Notes: generated by a model not told the origin, from the sequence alone. 64,000 nt of DNA from Ignavibacteriota bacterium (GCA_016218085.1 JACREY010000008.1:372001-436000); one strand, 5' to 3'. Positions 26,627 to 36,865 are shown, counted from the stretch's first letter. Numbers and translations: made by a program.

Positions 26627-26655
26627 AACCCCGTCAAAGAACGGGGTTTTTTATT
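26627..26655 (+). terminator. Rho-independent terminator after lat
   Basis: AACCCCGT and ACGGGGTT form an 8-bp stem with a 6-nt loop followed by a T-rich tract (TTTTTTATTT). It lies 23 bp after the lat stop codon. Confidence 0.88.
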
Positions 26656-26732
26656 TCTCCGTGCCTCTGTGGCAAATAATAAAACCAAATAAATGTCTTT
26701 AGCACTAAAATAATTATTTCTATATTGAAGTT

Positions 26733-27200
26733 ATGGTTTCCGAAGAAATAAAAAATGTATTTATTAAATACCTTAAAGATAAAAACCACCGCATCACGAA
26801 TGAGCGATTCCTCATTCTGGATGCCGCGATTAATATGGAAGGACATTTCGATGCGGATGAGCTTTACCTGAAAATGCGTAAAGATTTGATGAGGGTATCT
26901 CGCGCGACGGTTTACAACACGCTCGAACTGATGAGCGACTGTAAAATCCTTACAAAGCATAACTTCAAAGGCGACCGCTCACGCTACGAAACAAAATACG
27001 GAAGAAATAATCACTATCATATACTCTGCCTCTCCTGCAATATGATACTGGAATTTGAAAATAACGACATTGAAAATCTGCTTGAAAAAACCTGCAAGAA
27101 GCACGATTTAAAACTTATGGACCACTCGCTTCAGGTCTTCGCCTCCTGCAAAGATAATTCGAACTGCAAGAACTGTAAAATCTATCCGAAGAAGAAATAA
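26733..27200 (+). CDS. Fur-family transcriptional regulator (PerR/Fur type)
   Basis: A 155-residue Fur-superfamily repressor. The winged-helix N-terminus includes NHRITNERFLILDAA and VSRATVYNTLELM (recognition helix), the metal-sensing part has HYHILCLSC with the first CxxC zinc pair, and the C-terminus has CKDNSNCKNC, the second Cys-rich zinc site. Ligands of the Fur/PerR regulatory site are partly present (NHYHILC). The gene is 112 bp upstream of feoA and in the same direction, so it may control iron uptake or peroxide stress. Metal specificity cannot be assigned. Confidence 0.88.
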   Translation: MVSEEIKNVFIKYLKDKNHRITNERFLILDAAINMEGHFDADELYLKMRKDLMRVSRATVYNTLELMSDCKILTKHNFKGDRSRYETKYGRNNHYHILCLSCNMILEFENNDIENLLEKTCKKHDLKLMDHSLQVFASCKDNSNCKNCKIYPKKK

Positions 27201-27279
27201 GGAATAAATCTTCTCGTGAACATTTGTGATTCTCTGAGTTAAATGCACTCTCCCTTTCCCCTTGAATCTTCAATTCCTT

Positions 27280-27302
27280 TTATTTAGATTAAGTCTAAAT
27301 AA
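27280..27302. promoter_or_regulatory. Operator-like dyad ahead of feoA
   Basis: A perfect inverted repeat with 9-bp arms (TTATTTAGA / TCTAAATAA) around a 5-bp spacer TTAAG. It ends 10 bp ahead of the feoA ATG (27313). Size and TTAG-type half-sites resemble iron- or manganese-dependent DtxR/MntR operators, or a Fur site. The presence of a Fur-family gene next to it makes a metal-responsive role likely but not proven. Confidence 0.7.
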
Positions 27303-27312
27303 GAATAACAAA

Positions 27313-27537
27313 ATGACTGCCGCTGATTTAAAATTCGGACAAAAAGCAAAAATCGATTCACTCGATGTGGAGCATCCTTCATCTTTCAGACTGCTTGAAT
27401 ACGGTTTTACGCCGGGCGAGGAAATCGAATTAATCAATACTCCCCTTTTCAAAGACCCTATTCAGCTATCCATAAGAGGCGCGCTTATTGCCATAAGAAA
27501 ATCAGATGCAAAATGTATTAACATAAAATTGAACTAA
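27313..27537 (+). CDS. feoA: Ferrous iron transport protein A (FeoA)
   Basis: A 74-residue SH3-fold protein, started at the ATG at 27313. Family features: LKFGQKAKIDSLD at the start, then RLLEYGFTPGEEIELINTP and a final DPIQLSIRGALIAIRKSDA. FeoA is a small cytoplasmic partner of the FeoB iron transporter. An upstream TTG frame (27262) exists but runs through the operator, so the ATG is preferred. feoB starts 26 bp downstream. Confidence 0.9.
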   Translation: MTAADLKFGQKAKIDSLDVEHPSSFRLLEYGFTPGEEIELINTPLFKDPIQLSIRGALIAIRKSDAKCINIKLN

Positions 27538-27563
27538 CGCAGACGTGAATATTTAAAGCATTT

Positions 27564-29579
27564 ATGCCTGATAAAACTACAATCCAAAAAACAAAATTAA
27601 TCTCCCTTATAGGTCCGCCGAATTCCGGCAAAACCACAATCTTCAATTACCTGAGCGGACAGAATTACCGTACGGTTAATTATCCCGGCGCAACCGTTGA
27701 ATACTCGGTTTCTGATTTTCTTAAATCGTTCAATATAAACGCAAAGCTTCTCGATTCTCCCGGTATTATCAGTCTCAGCCCGAAATCACCCGATGAAAAA
27801 GTAACGGTAGATTCTTTTTTCAATCACCCGAAATTCGGAGTAGCTGACCTTGTGCTTCTGACAGTAGATGCATCACAGCTTTCGAGACATCTTTTCCTTG
27901 TCGAGCAGGTTATCCGCTCGGGTTATAATGTTATAGTTGTGCTGACCATGTGCGATATACTAAATTCAAAAGGTTTCGATATATCTCTCGATAAATTAAA
28001 ATCAATGCTCGGATTCGATGCGGTAAAATTGGACGGAAGAAACGGCGATGGACTTGATGAACTTGTAAATAAAATAAAATTAAACCACGAAAAAAGTGAA
28101 AATAAAAAAATCGTAAAGCACGAGTTTAATGAAAAAGATTTGATGGATATTTTTAATAAGACGGGAAATATCGAACAGGAAGTTCTTTTCAGCCTGAACG
28201 AATATGTTCCCGATGTCTGCAAAGCCAATCTTCAGTTAAATGTCATCTCTGATGCAAAACTCAGAAATAAACCGGACGCTAAGACAATTCGGTATGATAA
28301 AGTGTTTCTACATAAATACTGGGGCATAATTATTTTTATTTTAATAGTATCGCTTACTTTTACATCTATATTCTGGCTTTCCACTCCTTTGATGGATTTG
28401 ATTGATATGTTATTTACATTTCTTTCCGCTCAGGCAGATGACCTGCTCGGAAAAACTATTTTCGCAGATTTTATTTCGAATGGACTTATATCCGGCTCAG
28501 GTTCTGTGCTTGTATTTCTACCTCAAATCATAATTTTATTTTTTATTCTCGGAATACTCGAGGATACAGGCTATCTTGCGCGCGGCGCAATGCTTATAGA
28601 TAAGCCGCTTTCGAAAATCGGACTTAACGGACGCTCCTTTGTCCCTATGCTTTCGGGTTTCGCCTGCGCTATACCTGCAATCATGGCAGCTCGTACAATT
28701 CAGAATAAAAAAGAAAGATTGCTTACTATATTCATTATTCCCCTGCTAAGCTGCAGCGCGCGTCTGCCGGTTTATTCCCTGCTTGTAGCTTTTTTATTCC
28801 CCGGAAGCCCTTTTTCAAGCGGACTGGTGCTTGCTGCGATTTATTTATTCAGCATAATAAGCTCTGTAATTGTTTCCGGCTTTGTGAATAGGTTTCTCCC
28901 AAAAATAGTCAATGTAAGCGATAAAACTTCTTTCATAATGGAACTTCCGGCTTACAGAGTACCAAAATTTAAATTTGTATTAAAAAATACACTCGATAAT
29001 GCAGGGCAATATCTTAAAAAAGCAGGTCCGGTAATAGTTATTTTTTCGACAGTTTTGTGGTTCCTGACTTATTTTCCGAATACAAATCCTGTTATTGAAA
29101 ATCAGGAAAATATTCCGCAAACCGAGCTTGAGCATAAAATTAATTCGGAAAGAATTTCTACTTCCTATGCTTCTAATTTAGGAAAAGTGCTTGAACCTGT
29201 GATGAGACCAATTGGTATGGACTGGCGAATCGGAGTATCTTTGATTGCGACTTTTACCGCAAGAGAAGTTTTTGTAAGCTCGCTGGCGTTAATACTAAAA
29301 GCGACCGATAGCGAAGAAGACCTTCAGCAATCCATTATCAACCAGATGAATCAGGCGAAAATAGAATCTACGGGAAATAAAATGTTCACAACTTCCACAA
29401 CAATCGGCTTGATAGTTTTCTTTGTTTTTGCTCTTCAGTGCATCTCTACAATTGCCATTATAAAAAAAGAAACCGGAGGATGGAAAATTCCGGTTATACA
29501 AGTTTTAGTTTTCACTTTCGTTGCTTATCTCTTTACTTTCCTGACAGTTAACGGGCTCCGTTTAATGGGGATTCAATAG
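27564..29579 (+). CDS. feoB: Ferrous iron transporter FeoB
   Basis: A 671-residue inner-membrane GTP-dependent Fe(II) transporter. The cytoplasmic G domain has G1 (GPPNSGKTT), G3 (LLDSPGI) and G4 (TMCDIL, a TxCD variant of NxxD); G2 is in NYPGATVEY. The membrane region holds the Nramp-like gate segments, including GFACAIPAIMAARTIQ and LLSCSARLPVYSLL, in which conserved Cys residues line the pore. With feoA and the dyad upstream it forms a metal-regulated Feo operon. Length is usual. Confidence 0.95.
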   Translation: MPDKTTIQKTKLISLIGPPNSGKTTIFNYLSGQNYRTVNYPGATVEYSVSDFLKSFNINAKLLDSPGIISLSPKSPDEKVTVDSFFNHPKFGVADLVLLTVDASQLSRHLFLVEQVIRSGYNVIVVLTMCDILNSKGFDISLDKLKSMLGFDAVKLDGRNGDGLDELVNKIKLNHEKSENKKIVKHEFNEKDLMDIFNKTGNIEQEVLFSLNEYVPDVCKANLQLNVISDAKLRNKPDAKTIRYDKVFLHKYWGIIIFILIVSLTFTSIFWLSTPLMDLIDMLFTFLSAQADDLLGKTIFADFISNGLISGSGSVLVFLPQIIILFFILGILEDTGYLARGAMLIDKPLSKIGLNGRSFVPMLSGFACAIPAIMAARTIQNKKERLLTIFIIPLLSCSARLPVYSLLVAFLFPGSPFSSGLVLAAIYLFSIISSVIVSGFVNRFLPKIVNVSDKTSFIMELPAYRVPKFKFVLKNTLDNAGQYLKKAGPVIVIFSTVLWFLTYFPNTNPVIENQENIPQTELEHKINSERISTSYASNLGKVLEPVMRPIGMDWRIGVSLIATFTAREVFVSSLALILKATDSEEDLQQSIINQMNQAKIESTGNKMFTTSTTIGLIVFFVFALQCISTIAIIKKETGGWKIPVIQVLVFTFVAYLFTFLTVNGLRLMGIQ

Positions 29580-29631
29580 GTAAGAAATTACTTTTTTTTC
29601 AATCTCTAACCACTAATCACAAACCACTTAA

Positions 29632-30735
29632 CTACACATTAAATCTGAAATAGACTATATCTCCGTCTTCTACGATATACTCTTTTCCCTCTACGTGGAT
29701 TAGACCTTTTTCCTTAACAATTGATTCTTTTTTATATTCAAGAATATCTTTATATTTCATTATCTCAGCTCTTATAAATCCATATTCGAAGTCAGTGTGA
29801 ATCTTCCCTGCTGCCTGAGGTGCTTTTAATCCGTTAAGGATAGTCCAGGAATGCAATTCCTTTTCATTTGCCGTAAAGAATGTAATCAGATTCAATAAAT
29901 TATAGCTTTCTTTAATCAACCTGCTCAATCCCGATTCTTCGAGTCCTAAATCCTTCAAAAACTCCTGCTTTTCTTCTTTTGTCTCCAAATTTGCAATTTC
30001 TGCTTCTATCTGAACCGATAAAACAAGGCATCTTTCGCCTTCTTTTTGAGCAATTTCTTCAACTATTTTGGTATATTCATTGCCTTTTACGTGCTTTTCG
30101 TCCACATTTGCAACATATAAAACCGGAACATCGGTAAGTAATCTAAGGGTTCTTACAATTTCCCTGTCTTCAGGTGTTAACTCTTTTGTGAAATAATGAG
30201 CAAGTCTTGAATCAGATAAGTGAATTTTTAATGCTTCGAGCAATTCGAGCTCCCTTTTTTGGCTTTTATCTGCAATTCTGACTGCCTTGGATACTTTTTC
30301 AAGTCTCTTTTCAAGCGAATCCAAATCCCTTAGAATTAATTCAGTCTCAACGATTTCAATATCGCTTGCCGGGTCGATTTTATTATTGACGTGAATAATA
30401 TTTTCATCTTCGAAGCACCTTACAATATGGATTATCGCATCTACTTCCCTGATGTGAGATAGAAACTGGTTGCCAAGTCCTTCGCCTTTCGAGGCGCCTT
30501 TCACAAGTCCTGCTATATCCACAAATTCTATTGTGCTCGGAACAACTTTTTTCGATTTATATATCTCAAGAAGTCTATCGAGTTTTTCATCGGGTACAAT
30601 GATTGTCCCTACATTCGGCTCGATTGTGCAAAACGGATAATTCGATGCTTCAGCATTTACTGATTCAGTCAGCGCATTAAAAAGTGTTGATTTCCCAACA
30701 TTAGGCAGCCCTACAATTCCTGCTCTTAAAGCCAT
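29632..30735 (-). CDS. ychF: Ribosome-binding ATPase YchF
   Basis: A 367-residue Obg-family P-loop NTPase that, unlike its relatives, prefers ATP and binds the ribosome; it acts in stress response and translation control. The G domain starts MALRAGIVGLPNVGKSTLFN, continues with PFCTIEPNVG and the G3 DIAGLVKGASKGEGLGN, and a TGS domain closes the C-terminus (about 285-367, FTANEKELHSWTI to VYFRFNV). A purine-rich AAGGAG lies ahead of the start. It is the last gene of the run ftsH, DGK-like, ychF. Confidence 0.95.
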   Translation of the reverse strand: MALRAGIVGLPNVGKSTLFNALTESVNAEASNYPFCTIEPNVGTIIVPDEKLDRLLEIYKSKKVVPSTIEFVDIAGLVKGASKGEGLGNQFLSHIREVDAIIHIVRCFEDENIIHVNNKIDPASDIEIVETELILRDLDSLEKRLEKVSKAVRIADKSQKRELELLEALKIHLSDSRLAHYFTKELTPEDREIVRTLRLLTDVPVLYVANVDEKHVKGNEYTKIVEEIAQKEGERCLVLSVQIEAEIANLETKEEKQEFLKDLGLEESGLSRLIKESYNLLNLITFFTANEKELHSWTILNGLKAPQAAGKIHTDFEYGFIRAEIMKYKDILEYKKESIVKEKGLIHVEGKEYIVEDGDIVYFRFNV

Positions 30736-30744
30736 TTTTCTCCT

Positions 30745-31368
30745 TTAAATAAAATATAATAAAATTGTGTAAATAATTCCGAATGAAACAGGTATCATCA
30801 CATTATCATCCAGTTCCCACGGCAAAGCTTCAATCGCAGTTACTGCAAGCAAAGCAAACATAGCAAAAATATATTCAGTAAAATCTGCCGTAACCTTGGG
30901 AGTTAAAAATATTATCACTGCTCCAGAAATAAAAAACGCAATGCTACCTTCAAATGTCTTGTTCCAGAGGCTGTGCTTGCCGTAAAATTTTCCCACCAGT
31001 GCCGCAAGTGTATCGCTGATTATCATTATCATCAGCGCAGGTGCGGCAATCTCTTTTTTAAATAACAAAAGAGTCAGGAAAAATCCGATTGCATAAAACG
31101 TTCCGCCTGTGAAAAAATGCTTCTTCACATCCGTTTCGTGTTTCCTTAAAACAAATCCCATCACTTTTACATAAAAATCATTTATAACCGGATTTAATTT
31201 CCTTGCCAGGTCCAGCAAAATCATAAAAGCAGTGCCTGCTCCGACTATTGCAAGCAGGAAATTTTTTTCAAGAAAATAATAAGAAATTGGAATTACAACA
31301 GAACTCAGATGAATTGCTTTTCTAAGCAGTTCATTCTTAAGCCCTATTTGTTGATTTTTGTCTTCCAA
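30745..31368 (-). CDS. Diacylglycerol/polyprenol kinase-family membrane protein
   Basis: A 207-residue polytopic protein of the SEC59/DGK1/VTE5 family, which includes CTP-dependent diacylglycerol, dolichol and phytol kinases. The motif ELLRKAIHLSSVVIPI at the start, the ISDTLAALVGKFYGKH segment and NKTFEGSIAFFISG are family hallmarks. About six transmembrane segments. Bacterial members often serve lipid or isoprenoid phosphorylation, but the substrate here is unknown. It lies 23 bp after ftsH and 9 bp before ychF, probably in the same operon. Confidence 0.8.
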   Translation of the reverse strand: MEDKNQQIGLKNELLRKAIHLSSVVIPISYYFLEKNFLLAIVGAGTAFMILLDLARKLNPVINDFYVKVMGFVLRKHETDVKKHFFTGGTFYAIGFFLTLLLFKKEIAAPALMIMIISDTLAALVGKFYGKHSLWNKTFEGSIAFFISGAVIIFLTPKVTADFTEYIFAMFALLAVTAIEALPWELDDNVMIPVSFGIIYTILLYFI

Positions 31369-31391
31369 AAATATGAGGCTTAGTATAAGTA

Positions 31392-33401
31392 TTAATTTGC
31401 TAAAGCAGGATTATCCTGAACTTTAGGTTCCTGTTTATTCTCTTCTTTCACTTCTTCTTTGTGCGCACCGTTATTCCCGTTGCTTTTTTCAACCGGAGGA
31501 AGTTCTTTTCCGTGCATCACCAGGTCAATTTCTTCTGCATCCAGTATTTCACGCTCGAGCAATACTTCTGCCAGCCTGCGCATCACATCGATATTGTCCC
31601 TTAATATCTTTTCAGCCCTGCTCATTCCCGCTTCGACAATTTTCTTGATTTCATCATCTATCAAAATCTGAGTTGTCTCGCTGTAATTCTTGTGCTCGTG
31701 CAGTTCCTTTCCAAGGAATACTTCTTCCTGTTTGTTTCCGTAAGTAATCGGTCCCAGCTTTTCGCTCATTCCGAATTCGCACACCATCTTTCTTGCTATG
31801 GAGCTTGCTCTTTCTATATCGTTGCTTGCACCCGTAGTATATTCATTGAATACTATCTTTTCAGCAGCCCTGCCGCCCATTGCATATGCTATCATGGCTT
31901 CGAGATATTCCTTCGAATAAGTATGCTTCTCGTCCATCGGCAGATACGTGGTGACGCCCAGTGCCCTGCCTCTGGGAATGATTGTTACTTTATGAACTGG
32001 GTCAGCTTCGGGTATCATCCTTGCCACAAGCACGTGCCCGATTTCGTGATAAGATGTTGTCTTCTTTTCCTTTTCAGAAATTATCAGGCTCCTTCTTTCA
32101 GTTCCCATCAGCACTTTGTCCTTTGCATCTTCGAGGTCTCTCATCGCAACTGAATCCGAATTCTTTCTTGCCGCAAGCAGTGCTGCTTCGTTTACAAGGT
32201 TTGCAAGGTCTGCTCCCGAAAATCCCGGTGTTCCTTTTGCTATCACTTCAATCTTCACATCGGGTGCAAGAGGAATTTTTCTCGTATGTACTTTAAGTAT
32301 TCCTTCCCTTCCTTTTACGTCAGGTCTGTCTACGACAACCTGCCTGTCAAACCTACCCGGCCTTAACAATGCGGGGTCAAGAATATCAGGCCTATTCGTT
32401 GCTGCAATAATAATTACGCCGCTGTTCTGTTCGAATCCGTCCATCTCTATCAGAAGCTGATTAAGTGTCTGCTCTCTTTCATCGTGTCCGCCGCCGAGTC
32501 CTGCGCCTCTGTGCCTTCCGACTGCATCTATTTCATCAATGAAAATTATGCACGGAGCGTTTTTCTTTCCCTGGTCGAATAAATCCCTTACTCTCGATGC
32601 GCCTACTCCGACAAACATTTCCACAAAGTCCGCGCCGCTGATTGAAAAGAACGGCACACCAGCTTCGCCTGCTACTGCTCTTGCCAGTAATGTTTTTCCC
32701 GTTCCCGGAGGTCCTAAAAGAAGCACACCTCTTGGAATCTTTCCGCCTAATCTCTGGAATTTTGCCGGGCTTTTTAAAAATTCTATAATTTCTGTTAACT
32801 CCGTTTTCGCTTCATCTGCACCTGCAACATCCTGAAATGTTACCTTTGTTGCATTTGCACTGAGCATCTTTGCCTTTGACTTTCCGAATGAAAATATTCC
32901 CTTGGTCCCTCCTGCGCCGCCCTGCATCCTGCGCATGAATATTATCCATACAATAATTATTAATATCCAGGGAAGTGCTCCGAGCAGCGGTCCCATCCAG
33001 CCGACTTCCTGCTTTTCAACATTATATGTCCTTATATTTTCATTCCACGATTTTATTATGTTATCGTCTATGTTTGTGTACGGCAGGTAAAGATAAAACT
33101 TATCCACGTTTAATGTCTTGCCGTTAATATTTATCGTCTCAGCTGCTTTCAGCTTTCCATGAAATTCATAATTATTATCGGACTTTTTAACTACCGCATA
33201 ATCAATTTTTTTCTCGGTTAAAAATTTCTGGTACTGGTCGAAAGGAATTTCCATTCCTTCGGTGTCTGTACTCTTCGTGTATATCATTATCAGGAAAAAG
33301 CCGACAAGAATTGCGCTCCATCCCAGTACAATCTTAAATACACGGTTCCAGTTGAAATCGTCACCGCCTTTGTTTTTATTTTCCTTTTTTGGATCTTCCA
33401 T
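31392..33401 (-). CDS. ftsH: ATP-dependent zinc metalloprotease FtsH
   Basis: A 669-residue membrane AAA+ protease that degrades misfolded membrane proteins and short-lived regulators. Two transmembrane segments bracket the N-terminal periplasmic domain (near residues 25-45 and 135-155). The AAA domain has Walker [15 protein letters not shown], Walker [10 protein letters not shown] and the SRH. The zinc site is HEIGH (the usual form is HEAGH; the essential HExxH is kept). The C-terminus is rich in Lys/Glu/Asn. It starts 24 bp after the hpt stop, a common hpt-ftsH arrangement. Confidence 0.96.
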   Translation of the reverse strand: MEDPKKENKNKGGDDFNWNRVFKIVLGWSAILVGFFLIMIYTKSTDTEGMEIPFDQYQKFLTEKKIDYAVVKKSDNNYEFHGKLKAAETININGKTLNVDKFYLYLPYTNIDDNIIKSWNENIRTYNVEKQEVGWMGPLLGALPWILIIIVWIIFMRRMQGGAGGTKGIFSFGKSKAKMLSANATKVTFQDVAGADEAKTELTEIIEFLKSPAKFQRLGGKIPRGVLLLGPPGTGKTLLARAVAGEAGVPFFSISGADFVEMFVGVGASRVRDLFDQGKKNAPCIIFIDEIDAVGRHRGAGLGGGHDEREQTLNQLLIEMDGFEQNSGVIIIAATNRPDILDPALLRPGRFDRQVVVDRPDVKGREGILKVHTRKIPLAPDVKIEVIAKGTPGFSGADLANLVNEAALLAARKNSDSVAMRDLEDAKDKVLMGTERRSLIISEKEKKTTSYHEIGHVLVARMIPEADPVHKVTIIPRGRALGVTTYLPMDEKHTYSKEYLEAMIAYAMGGRAAEKIVFNEYTTGASNDIERASSIARKMVCEFGMSEKLGPITYGNKQEEVFLGKELHEHKNYSETTQILIDDEIKKIVEAGMSRAEKILRDNIDVMRRLAEVLLEREILDAEEIDLVMHGKELPPVEKSNGNNGAHKEEVKEENKQEPKVQDNPALAN

Positions 33402-33425
33402 GTTTTCTCTGAAAATGTTTAAAAA

Positions 33426-33944
33426 TTATAACACATAAATACCATTTAAATTCCTGTATTTCTGAGCAAAATCCAGCCCGTAACCCACTACAAATTTATT
33501 CTCTATTTCAAATCCTATATAATCAATTTTGAATTTTAAATTTGATATATCTTTCTTGAATAACAATGTTGCTACTCTGAATGATTTCGGCTTCTGCTTC
33601 ATTATTATCTTCCTGATGTATGTCATCGATAATCCCGAATCAATAATATCCTCAACAATTATTATATCCCTTCCTTTCACTTCGCAGTTCAAGTCTTTCA
33701 GCATCCTCACTTCTCCTGATGAAATTTTGCTGTCTCCGTAGCTTGACAACTTGAAAAAATCTATTTCGCAGTGAATATTGATATCCCGGATTAAATCTGA
33801 CAAAAATATAAAAGAACCGTTCAGCACTCCAATAAATATCGGAATGCTGTCCCTGTAATCGTGGTTAATCTGCTTTGCCAGTTCCTTTATACGCTTTTTT
33901 ATTACAGACTGTTTTATAAATATTTGCGGTTTGCCTTTTTCCAT
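33426..33944 (-). CDS. hpt: Hypoxanthine phosphoribosyltransferase
   Basis: A 172-residue purine salvage enzyme that makes IMP or GMP from hypoxanthine or guanine and PRPP. The PRPP-binding motif is IIIVEDIIDSGLSM at about residues 93-106, the core has a VLNGSFIFLSDLIRDI loop, and EIDFFKLSSYGDS is typical of HPRT. Family length is 170-185 residues. ftsH begins 24 bp downstream, as in many bacteria. Confidence 0.93.
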   Translation of the reverse strand: MEKGKPQIFIKQSVIKKRIKELAKQINHDYRDSIPIFIGVLNGSFIFLSDLIRDINIHCEIDFFKLSSYGDSKISSGEVRMLKDLNCEVKGRDIIIVEDIIDSGLSMTYIRKIIMKQKPKSFRVATLLFKKDISNLKFKIDYIGFEIENKFVVGYGLDFAQKYRNLNGIYVL

Positions 33945-34030
33945 ATTGAGATTTTATATAACAATATATTTTTTTTATATCTTAAATTCAATGTATCACA
34001 TAAAGCGCTGTAAAAATATAAATCAGCACA

Positions 34031-34068
34031 AACAAAAAACCCACAGAAAAACTCAATCTCCTGTGGGT
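34031..34068 (-). terminator. Rho-independent terminator after rpsU
   Basis: On the minus strand, ACCCACAG and its complement CTGTGGGT form an 8-bp stem with a 14-nt loop, and a U-tract follows (A-run at 34034-34038 on the plus strand). It lies 20 bp after the rpsU stop codon. Confidence 0.85.
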
Positions 34069-34088
34069 AAAAATTCCTTTTTTATAGC

Positions 34089-34286
34089 CTATACATTCTC
34101 TTCATCAATGATTCTCTTAGCCTTTCTTACGGCTCTTTCTTTCAACATCTTCTTTTCAACCGATGGTTTTGAGAAGAATTGCCTTTTCCTGAATTCCTTT
34201 AAAATTCCGGCTTTTTCGTATTTCTTTTTGAATCTCTTAAGAGCCTTGTCTAATGACTCATTGTCCTGTACAACTACTTTTATCAA
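34089..34286 (-). CDS. rpsU: 30S ribosomal protein S21
   Basis: A 65-residue basic protein, MIKVVVQDNESLDKALKRFK at the start, then FRKRQFFSKPSVEKKMLKE and a Arg/Lys-rich tail, the standard S21 pattern. S21 joins the small subunit next to the anti-Shine-Dalgarno region; in Bacteroidota S21 and bS18/bS6 occlude the anti-SD tail, which fits the scarcity of SD sites in this window. It is a single gene with its own terminator at 34031-34068. Confidence 0.95.
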   Translation of the reverse strand: MIKVVVQDNESLDKALKRFKKKYEKAGILKEFRKRQFFSKPSVEKKMLKERAVRKAKRIIDEENV

Positions 34287-34404
34287 AGAAAATTACCCCT
34301 TTAGGTTTAATTAAATTTTTAAATAATCAATAAATTTAACATTTATTTTAATTTCTTTCAATATGTAAATTTATGCACTAATTCCCTGGTATTTTTGTCA
34401 TATA

Positions 34405-36858
34405 TCAGAAATTAAACGATGTTTTCACATAGAAATTTCTCGGCATATATGTACCACCGAACATTTCATAGTGCTGTTCGTTTAGAATATTAAAAACATA
34501 TAATCCAAGCTGTAGATTTTTCATTAAATAATATCCTGCATTGAAATTAAATATTTTATATGCCGGAACAACTCCGGTATATGCACCTGCCAGCCAGTCG
34601 AATTTATCCGAATACTGGAAGCTTAGTGTTGCATCTAATTTATCGGTTTCCTGGTATGTTGCGGATAAATTGGCTTTATTGGGCGAAGCATTCGGAAGTA
34701 TGCCCGGGTCTGTGCTGTTTAATTCAATACTATATTCGTACCTGGAAAAATTCCCGGTTACAAAAAAGTTTTTAGAGAAATTATATTGAAGCGTTAAATC
34801 AATTCCGTACTGCCTTACTGTTCCGATATTTGTATTCGATACTATGAATGCAGGTGTCCCATTCAGGCTCGATAATCTCTGCTTGTCCCTTGCAGAAAGC
34901 TGACTATAAACTATTGAAGTTGCAAGTCCGTTCCACTTTGCAAGCGAATCAGGTAAATTCGCTGACCACGAAGTAAAGTTCTTGTTTACTGCAGGTAAAA
35001 AGTTCGTGATAAAATCATTTAGCACATTGTAATATACATCAACTGCGATGAATAATTTATTTTTAATATTACCATTATAACCGAATTCAAAACCCAGATT
35101 TTTTTCAACCTTAAGCTCGCTGTTCCCCACTGCAAATGACCTTGTTCCGTCAAGATTAAGATTAATTAACGGGGCAGTTGAATACCCTGCAACTTTCCTG
35201 ATGGAATCCGCAACAATATTATTGATTCCGAGCAGTGCAGGTTTAGGCGGTCCCGGATTATTAATCGCAAATGCAGGCGCATCAGGCGTCTGCCTGTATA
35301 AATCAGAATAATTCGGTCTCTGGAACGAACGGCTTACCGTAAGCCTGAACTGATGCTCTTTCACGGGAGAGAATACAAGTGCTGCCCTTGGAGAGAATTG
35401 TGCATCGTGAATGTTTGTTCTGTCAAATCTTATTGTTCCTACGAATTTGAACTTCTCACTGAACCTGTGATTAATCTGTCCGTACATACCCGTGAAATTT
35501 GCGTGTACGGCATTCGGAATAGAAGTGCCGTATGTTTCGATATTCTGAAACTGCTGTGATAATCCGAATATAAACTGCGACCTTTCTTTCTTATCTGCGA
35601 AGAAATTATACTGAGCATCTACAAATATATCGTCGCTGTTATCCAGCAGAGGCGAGCCTAATTTGTTTCCTGCTTTCGGAAGCAGAAGCCACATTGTATC
35701 AAGCGTGTGCCTCTTCATGTAATGAGCGTGAAGATACAAATTATCCGAACTAAATGTAGTCGATATCGACGGTCTTTCTGTATTCTTCACAAGTGTTCTT
35801 CCCAACCCGAATACGAATGCCTCATTTCCATTATTTGCATACGAACCTTCCACAGATAGTTTCCTGTTGCTTGTTAAATCATAATCAAGTCTCGCAGTTC
35901 CGTAATTCGAAAAAGTTTTTCTTTCATCGGAGCTTATCGGTCTTGCTTCCACAATCAAACCCGGGTATTCAAGATATTTTACCGAGTCTCTTCTGTTTGC
36001 AAGATTTTGCGACTGAGAGCGGCCAAGAGTCAGCTTGTATGAAAACTTCTCACCAATTGTACCAGCGTGCCTTATATCTCCTCTGAATGTCTGATAATCG
36101 CCACCGAGCAAGGAAATTTTCGTGCCTTTTGACTCTCTTGGCGAAAGTGAAATTAAATTCAAAACTCCGTTAAATGCATTTGCCCCGTAAAGCGATGTTG
36201 AAGGACCTTTTAGAAACTCCATGCGTGAATACTCATCAAGCGGCAGCGGAAATGAATTCCATTCAATCGCACCAAGCAGCGGCATTGCAACATCCCTTCC
36301 GTCCTGAAGCACGAGTATCCTTCTGTTTAATCCCGAATTGAATCCCCTTGCATTTACTATGTAATCCGACGAGCCGTTCCTTAAAACATCAACTCCTGAA
36401 ATCCCTGCCAGCGCGCTTGCAATCTGGTTTCCGCGTGACAGGCTGTTGATTTTATCCTTATATAAAACAACGACAGATGCAGGAGACTCGGTTACTTTCT
36501 CAAATGATTTCGTTACACCGTAAACATAAATCTCATCGAGATTGTATTCTTTTGGCTTTAACTGAACAGACAGAAAATGATTTTCGGAATTGTCAACTTT
36601 GAATTTTGTCTCAAATGCCTCGTATGAATTATCGGAACTTCCTGCATATTCAAGAGTATATTCACCGGGTTTTACATCTTTAAATATGAAAATGCCTTTT
36701 TCATCTGAAAAAGTTTTCAAATCCGTGTTCTTAAGCGTGAATGTTATTCCTTCAATATTCTTTCCGCTGTAAGAGTTGCTTACAGTACCTGTTATGCTGC
36801 TCTGTGAATGTGAAACCGTATAAGCAAAAAGTAAAATAATAAGTAAATATTTTGTCAT
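34405..36858 (-). CDS. TonB-dependent outer-membrane receptor
   Basis: An 817-residue receptor with signal peptide (residues 1-18, LLIILLFAYTVSHS). Domain order: a carboxypeptidase-regulatory-like domain (about residues 20-105), a plug (about 115-240, from SPASVVVLYKDKI to FLKGPSTSLYGANAFNGVLN), and a 22-stranded barrel to the C-terminal Phe (NFYVKTSFNF). It imports a TonB-energised ligand such as an iron chelate, vitamin or carbohydrate; nothing in the sequence defines the ligand. The start is 7 bp from the stop of the MFS gene, which lies upstream on the same strand. Confidence 0.92.
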   Translation of the reverse strand: MTKYLLIILLFAYTVSHSQSSITGTVSNSYSGKNIEGITFTLKNTDLKTFSDEKGIFIFKDVKPGEYTLEYAGSSDNSYEAFETKFKVDNSENHFLSVQLKPKEYNLDEIYVYGVTKSFEKVTESPASVVVLYKDKINSLSRGNQIASALAGISGVDVLRNGSSDYIVNARGFNSGLNRRILVLQDGRDVAMPLLGAIEWNSFPLPLDEYSRMEFLKGPSTSLYGANAFNGVLNLISLSPRESKGTKISLLGGDYQTFRGDIRHAGTIGEKFSYKLTLGRSQSQNLANRRDSVKYLEYPGLIVEARPISSDERKTFSNYGTARLDYDLTSNRKLSVEGSYANNGNEAFVFGLGRTLVKNTERPSISTTFSSDNLYLHAHYMKRHTLDTMWLLLPKAGNKLGSPLLDNSDDIFVDAQYNFFADKKERSQFIFGLSQQFQNIETYGTSIPNAVHANFTGMYGQINHRFSEKFKFVGTIRFDRTNIHDAQFSPRAALVFSPVKEHQFRLTVSRSFQRPNYSDLYRQTPDAPAFAINNPGPPKPALLGINNIVADSIRKVAGYSTAPLINLNLDGTRSFAVGNSELKVEKNLGFEFGYNGNIKNKLFIAVDVYYNVLNDFITNFLPAVNKNFTSWSANLPDSLAKWNGLATSIVYSQLSARDKQRLSSLNGTPAFIVSNTNIGTVRQYGIDLTLQYNFSKNFFVTGNFSRYEYSIELNSTDPGILPNASPNKANLSATYQETDKLDATLSFQYSDKFDWLAGAYTGVVPAYKIFNFNAGYYLMKNLQLGLYVFNILNEQHYEMFGGTYMPRNFYVKTSFNF

Positions 36859-36865
36859 AATTAAT

